This document shows, piece by piece, positions 61,501 to 64,000 of a DNA stretch of 64,000 nt (its first letter is position 1; the number at the start of each line of letters is the position of its first letter). The translations under genes and the position numbers were made by a program. Source of the stretch: Corynespora cassiicola. Its lineage: Eukaryota; Ascomycota; Dothideomycetes; Pleosporales; Corynesporascaceae. The stretch is taken from positions 744,001-808,000 of the forward strand of contig JAEUWY010000013.1 of the NCBI GenBank assembly GCA_022059125.1. Direction: 5' to 3'. The notes beneath the pieces were generated by a model. It made no database searches. It was not told the DNA's origin and saw only the letters and a program-made list of their open reading frames with translations.

Positions 61501-61835
61501 TCCCAGGCTTGCTCGCCCTCTCGCCCTCAGGCTGGCAGATCAGGACAGGTCGTGACAGGACAGGACAGGCCCAGATAAGACCGGGCGGGCTGCAGCGTTG
61601 GCTGTTTTGACCGTAGCGGCCTGGTGGGCGCCTAAGCGCCGCTCGTCTAGTGGGCGCAGGTGGGTGGTGTCGCCTGCCTCCGCTGGCTCCAAGGCCCTCA
61701 GAGCTTCAGGGCTCCCAGGGCTCTCCCGCCACCACCGCCGTCGCCGTCATCGTCGTCGTCGTCTGAGGGCTGCGGGCATGCGGGCTGCACGACATTGAGA
61801 CTGTTTGCAACAGACGCCGGCAGGCACGCTCTCGC

Positions 61836-61868
61836 CGCAGCCCGCAGCCCGCAGCCCGCAGCCCGCAG
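61836..61868. repeat. 7-bp tandem repeat (CGCAGCC)n
   Basis: Nearly five perfect copies of a 7-bp unit. Confidence 0.9.
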
Positions 61869-62531
61869 CTGGGCGGCGGACAAAGGCCGGGCAGCGAGAG
61901 AGGCATATAGCCAGCGAAGCATCATGCTGCGTCTAATTAGTATTGAGTGGCCCGGCCGTGGCGTAGAGTGCCGTGCCGCCTGTTGGAGCGCATCGCCGAC
62001 CAGTCGCGGGCGCGCGCCGGCGTCGCTCAGCGGCTAACGAGACGTCGAGCCTGCAGGTGCAGGGTCAAGGTGCACGCCCACCCCACCCCTCCCCCCCTCT
62101 CTCACATACCATACCATACACCCTGCCTTGCCCGCCTGCAGCCTTCACATCGTCGCATCCATCTTCCAGGGCTGCAAATTTGCGCAGAGGGAGGGGCGCG
62201 GCCCCTGCCCACCTGGCACGCGGGTCGCCCACGCTTGGCTGACGGCACTGATCCCCGTACGCGCGTTTGCACAAAAGACCGTTATGGCGAGCCCTGCCGT
62301 GCGTGGGTGCGTGGGCGCGCCCCGAGCTTCTCCAAAGCCCAGCCTGCCAGCCCGCCCGGGATCAAGGATATGCGCCTGTGGGTGTCCGTGTGTCCGTCTC
62401 GGTGTCTGTGTGCGTGTCTGTGTGAGCTGCTGTGCTCCAAGCACCCACCCCGGTCGAGCCGTTGCGCCAGACCCGTCGTTTGCAAATCATCCACACGCGC
62501 ACAGCCAGGTGCAGGTGCAGGCGCAGGTGCA

Positions 62532-62532
<1 letters not shown>

Positions 62533-62567
<35 letters not shown>

Positions 62568-62568
62568 A
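62533..62568. repeat. hexanucleotide repeat (GCAGAC)6
   Basis: Six copies, followed by short CCAG and CCAT runs. Lies about 500 bp beyond the 3' end of the C2H2 gene. Confidence 0.9.
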
Positions 62569-63083
62569 GCCAGCCAGCCAGACCCAGATGCACATATCCC
62601 CATCCATCCATCCATACCTCCATCTGTGCCATCCCTTCTGTCAGACCACGCTCTACACGGGGAGTTGATGGACCGACAGGGGGCCAGGAGGGGACCAGGA
62701 GGGGATCAAGCTGGGAAACAACAAAATCGCATTTTGCGTCCATCCATCTATGGCATATGACAAACGTCCAACGTCCATTCTGCCCACGCTCGTCCCCCTC
62801 AAGGGTCCGTCTATCGCCCCTGGCTCGCCCTCTGTCTGTCTGGACCCTTTCCCTAACGCCAGTGATGCTTGACTTGACTTTCGCAGTACTCCACTAGATA
62901 GGAAAGCAACTCTCTCTGAATTAGAAACAACAAATAACAAAAAAAAAACTCCTTTGTTTGATTTCCCGAAATGCCCCAAATGTCCCGCGTGCCAGACCAT
63001 GCCCAGTCATGACAGTCCCAAGATTCGCTCAGAAATTCACTAGTCCCGCCCAATTAATCCCATAAAATCTCATCAATACACGT

Positions 63084-64000
63084 TTAGAACCCGCACGGCG
63101 TGCCCGGGAAGTTGTCCTCCCGGAATAGCGGCGGCGTCCGAGAATCGTACATGTCCGGCCGCGGCGACTGAAAGTAGGGGAGCGGTGCACCGGGCCTCCG
63201 CATCGTCGACCTGGTGCGTGCGAGCATGCAGTCCGGCTGGATATCGTTCCGTCGTTGGCAGCCGTCTTCTTCGTGCCTGCACTTGATCATTAGTCTATGC
63301 TTTGGAAACTCTCTCTCCATACGGGCCTGCACCGACCTTCGAAGTGTGTCCTTGCGAGCAAATCGGCTGTCACATTTCTTGCAGTAGAAATCCCGCTTCT
63401 TGTAGTGGACGCTGTTGAGGTGTCGCTCTAGGTCGGTCTTTCGAACAAAGGGGCGCTTGCAGTCTTCGTAGTAGCAAATGTGCTCCTTCTTCCGCGAGGG
63501 GTTGTGCGTCTCGAGATGTGTCTTGTGGTTGTACGCCCTCTGGAACATCTTGCCGCACTTTTCGCAGATGTGGTTGGCATTTTCACGCGTCGTGGGAGTC
63601 TTCCTGATCCGCTGTCGCGGCGTTATGCCACTATCATCCTTCAAGCTGGGGCTCCCTGAGCTCCGCTCGTATAATCCAATGTCCTCGTAAAGCTCTGCGG
63701 GCTGGGCCTCAAACTTGGGCAGAGGCGGAGATGTATAAGGATGATCATAGGGGAAAATTCCCGTGGTAAGTCTCTCGGGGGCCACCGTCATGGGCGCTTG
63801 CCTCATGGCTGGCGAAGCATCGTCTTCTGTGTAGTACTCGGCCCCGTTTTCAAGTTTGACGTGGGGGAAGGCGTGTTCTGAACCGTCGCGCGAGAAGATG
63901 GACATTTCGCGGGTTGACGACAGTGACGACCGGTGCGATGAGTGATGAGGGGCCCATGGCAGTGGGGATCGAGAAACGGGGTGGTCATAGGCACCGGAGG
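63084..64000 (-). CDS. C2H2 zinc-finger protein (N-terminus beyond right edge)
   Basis: Putative transcription factor. Exons (64000)-63337 and 63276-63084. The frame is open from the right edge, so the true start is probably outside; the first internal ATG is 63905. An acidic/proline-rich region precedes three fingers: ICEKCGKMF..HKTHLETH, ICYYEDCKRPF..HLNSVH and FYCKKCDSRFARKDTLRRH..C. The 60-bp intron (GTCGGT..TGCAG, branch ACTAAT) is in frame and stop-free; only after its removal does the third finger regain its RRHEEDGCQRR helix end. Its donor is weak, so some retention is possible. Targets unknown. Confidence 0.83.
   Translation of the reverse strand, partial: SGAYDHPVSRSPLPWAPHHSSHRSSLSSTREMSIFSRDGSEHAFPHVKLENGAEYYTEDDASPAMRQAPMTVAPERLTTGIFPYDHPYTSPPLPKFEAQPAELYEDIGLYERSSGSPSLKDDSGITPRQRIRKTPTTRENANHICEKCGKMFQRAYNHKTHLETHNPSRKKEHICYYEDCKRPFVRKTDLERHLNSVHYKKRDFYCKKCDSRFARKDTLRRSVQARMEREFPKHRLMIKCRHEEDGCQRRNDIQPDCMLARTRSTMRRPGAPLPYFQSPRPDMYDSRTPPLFREDNFPGTPCGF

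Overview
The window is nuclear DNA of a filamentous ascomycete (Pezizomycotina; probably Dothideomycetes, which is an inference). The evidence is many ~45-60 nt spliceosomal introns with GT..AG ends and RCTRAC-type branch sites, and fungal families such as a Git3-like receptor, an exocyst Exo84, an Anp1 mannosyltransferase and tandem Myb-like modules. All gene models were spliced by hand; each complete model keeps one open frame from start to stop across its introns.

Layout. 1-4763 (-): ARF-GEF of the Gea/GBF1 type, cut by the left edge. 5822-7821 (-): Anp1-like Golgi mannosyltransferase. About 9.1-9.96 kb (-): spliced transcript with no useful ORF, carrying two recognisable intronic box C/D snoRNAs (U33/snR55-like and U38/snR61-like). 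It is divergent from mtr3 (exosome, 10013-11136 +). 12108-13556 (-): Myb-like protein. 14198-16339 (-): exo84. 16643-17270 (+): tom20. 17740-18584 (-): ypt6/Rab6. 18938-20342 (+): nop53. 22663-24180 (-): SUN-domain protein with a 34-bp minisatellite upstream. 26756-27987 (+): UDP-glucose 4-epimerase. 28723-30135 (-): Arc1/EMAPII. 30857-31718 (+): UCH deubiquitinase. 32414-34340 (+): Git3-like receptor. 34685-35650 (-): DcpS. 36299-37001 (+): DNA polymerase delta subunit 4. 39138-41413 (+): Pps1 phosphatase. 44284-47677 (-): Tyw4/Ppm2. 48091-49597 (+): Atg18. 50031-51230 (+): PI31-like proteasome regulator. 51.2-63.1 kb: gene desert rich in microsatellites. 63084-64000 (-): C2H2 zinc-finger protein cut by the right edge.

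Together: this is mostly a housekeeping neighbourhood. Themes are Golgi and secretory traffic (Gea, Anp1, Ypt6, Exo84), ribosome and RNA metabolism (snoRNAs, Mtr3, Nop53, DcpS, Arc1, Tyw4) and protein turnover (UCH, PI31, Atg18). No mobile element, CRISPR array, biosynthetic cluster or viral sequence was seen. The least ordinary parts are the unannotated snoRNA host gene beside mtr3, a hairpin-rich ~440-nt segment at 56.4-56.9 kb inside the gene desert, and the tandem repeats.
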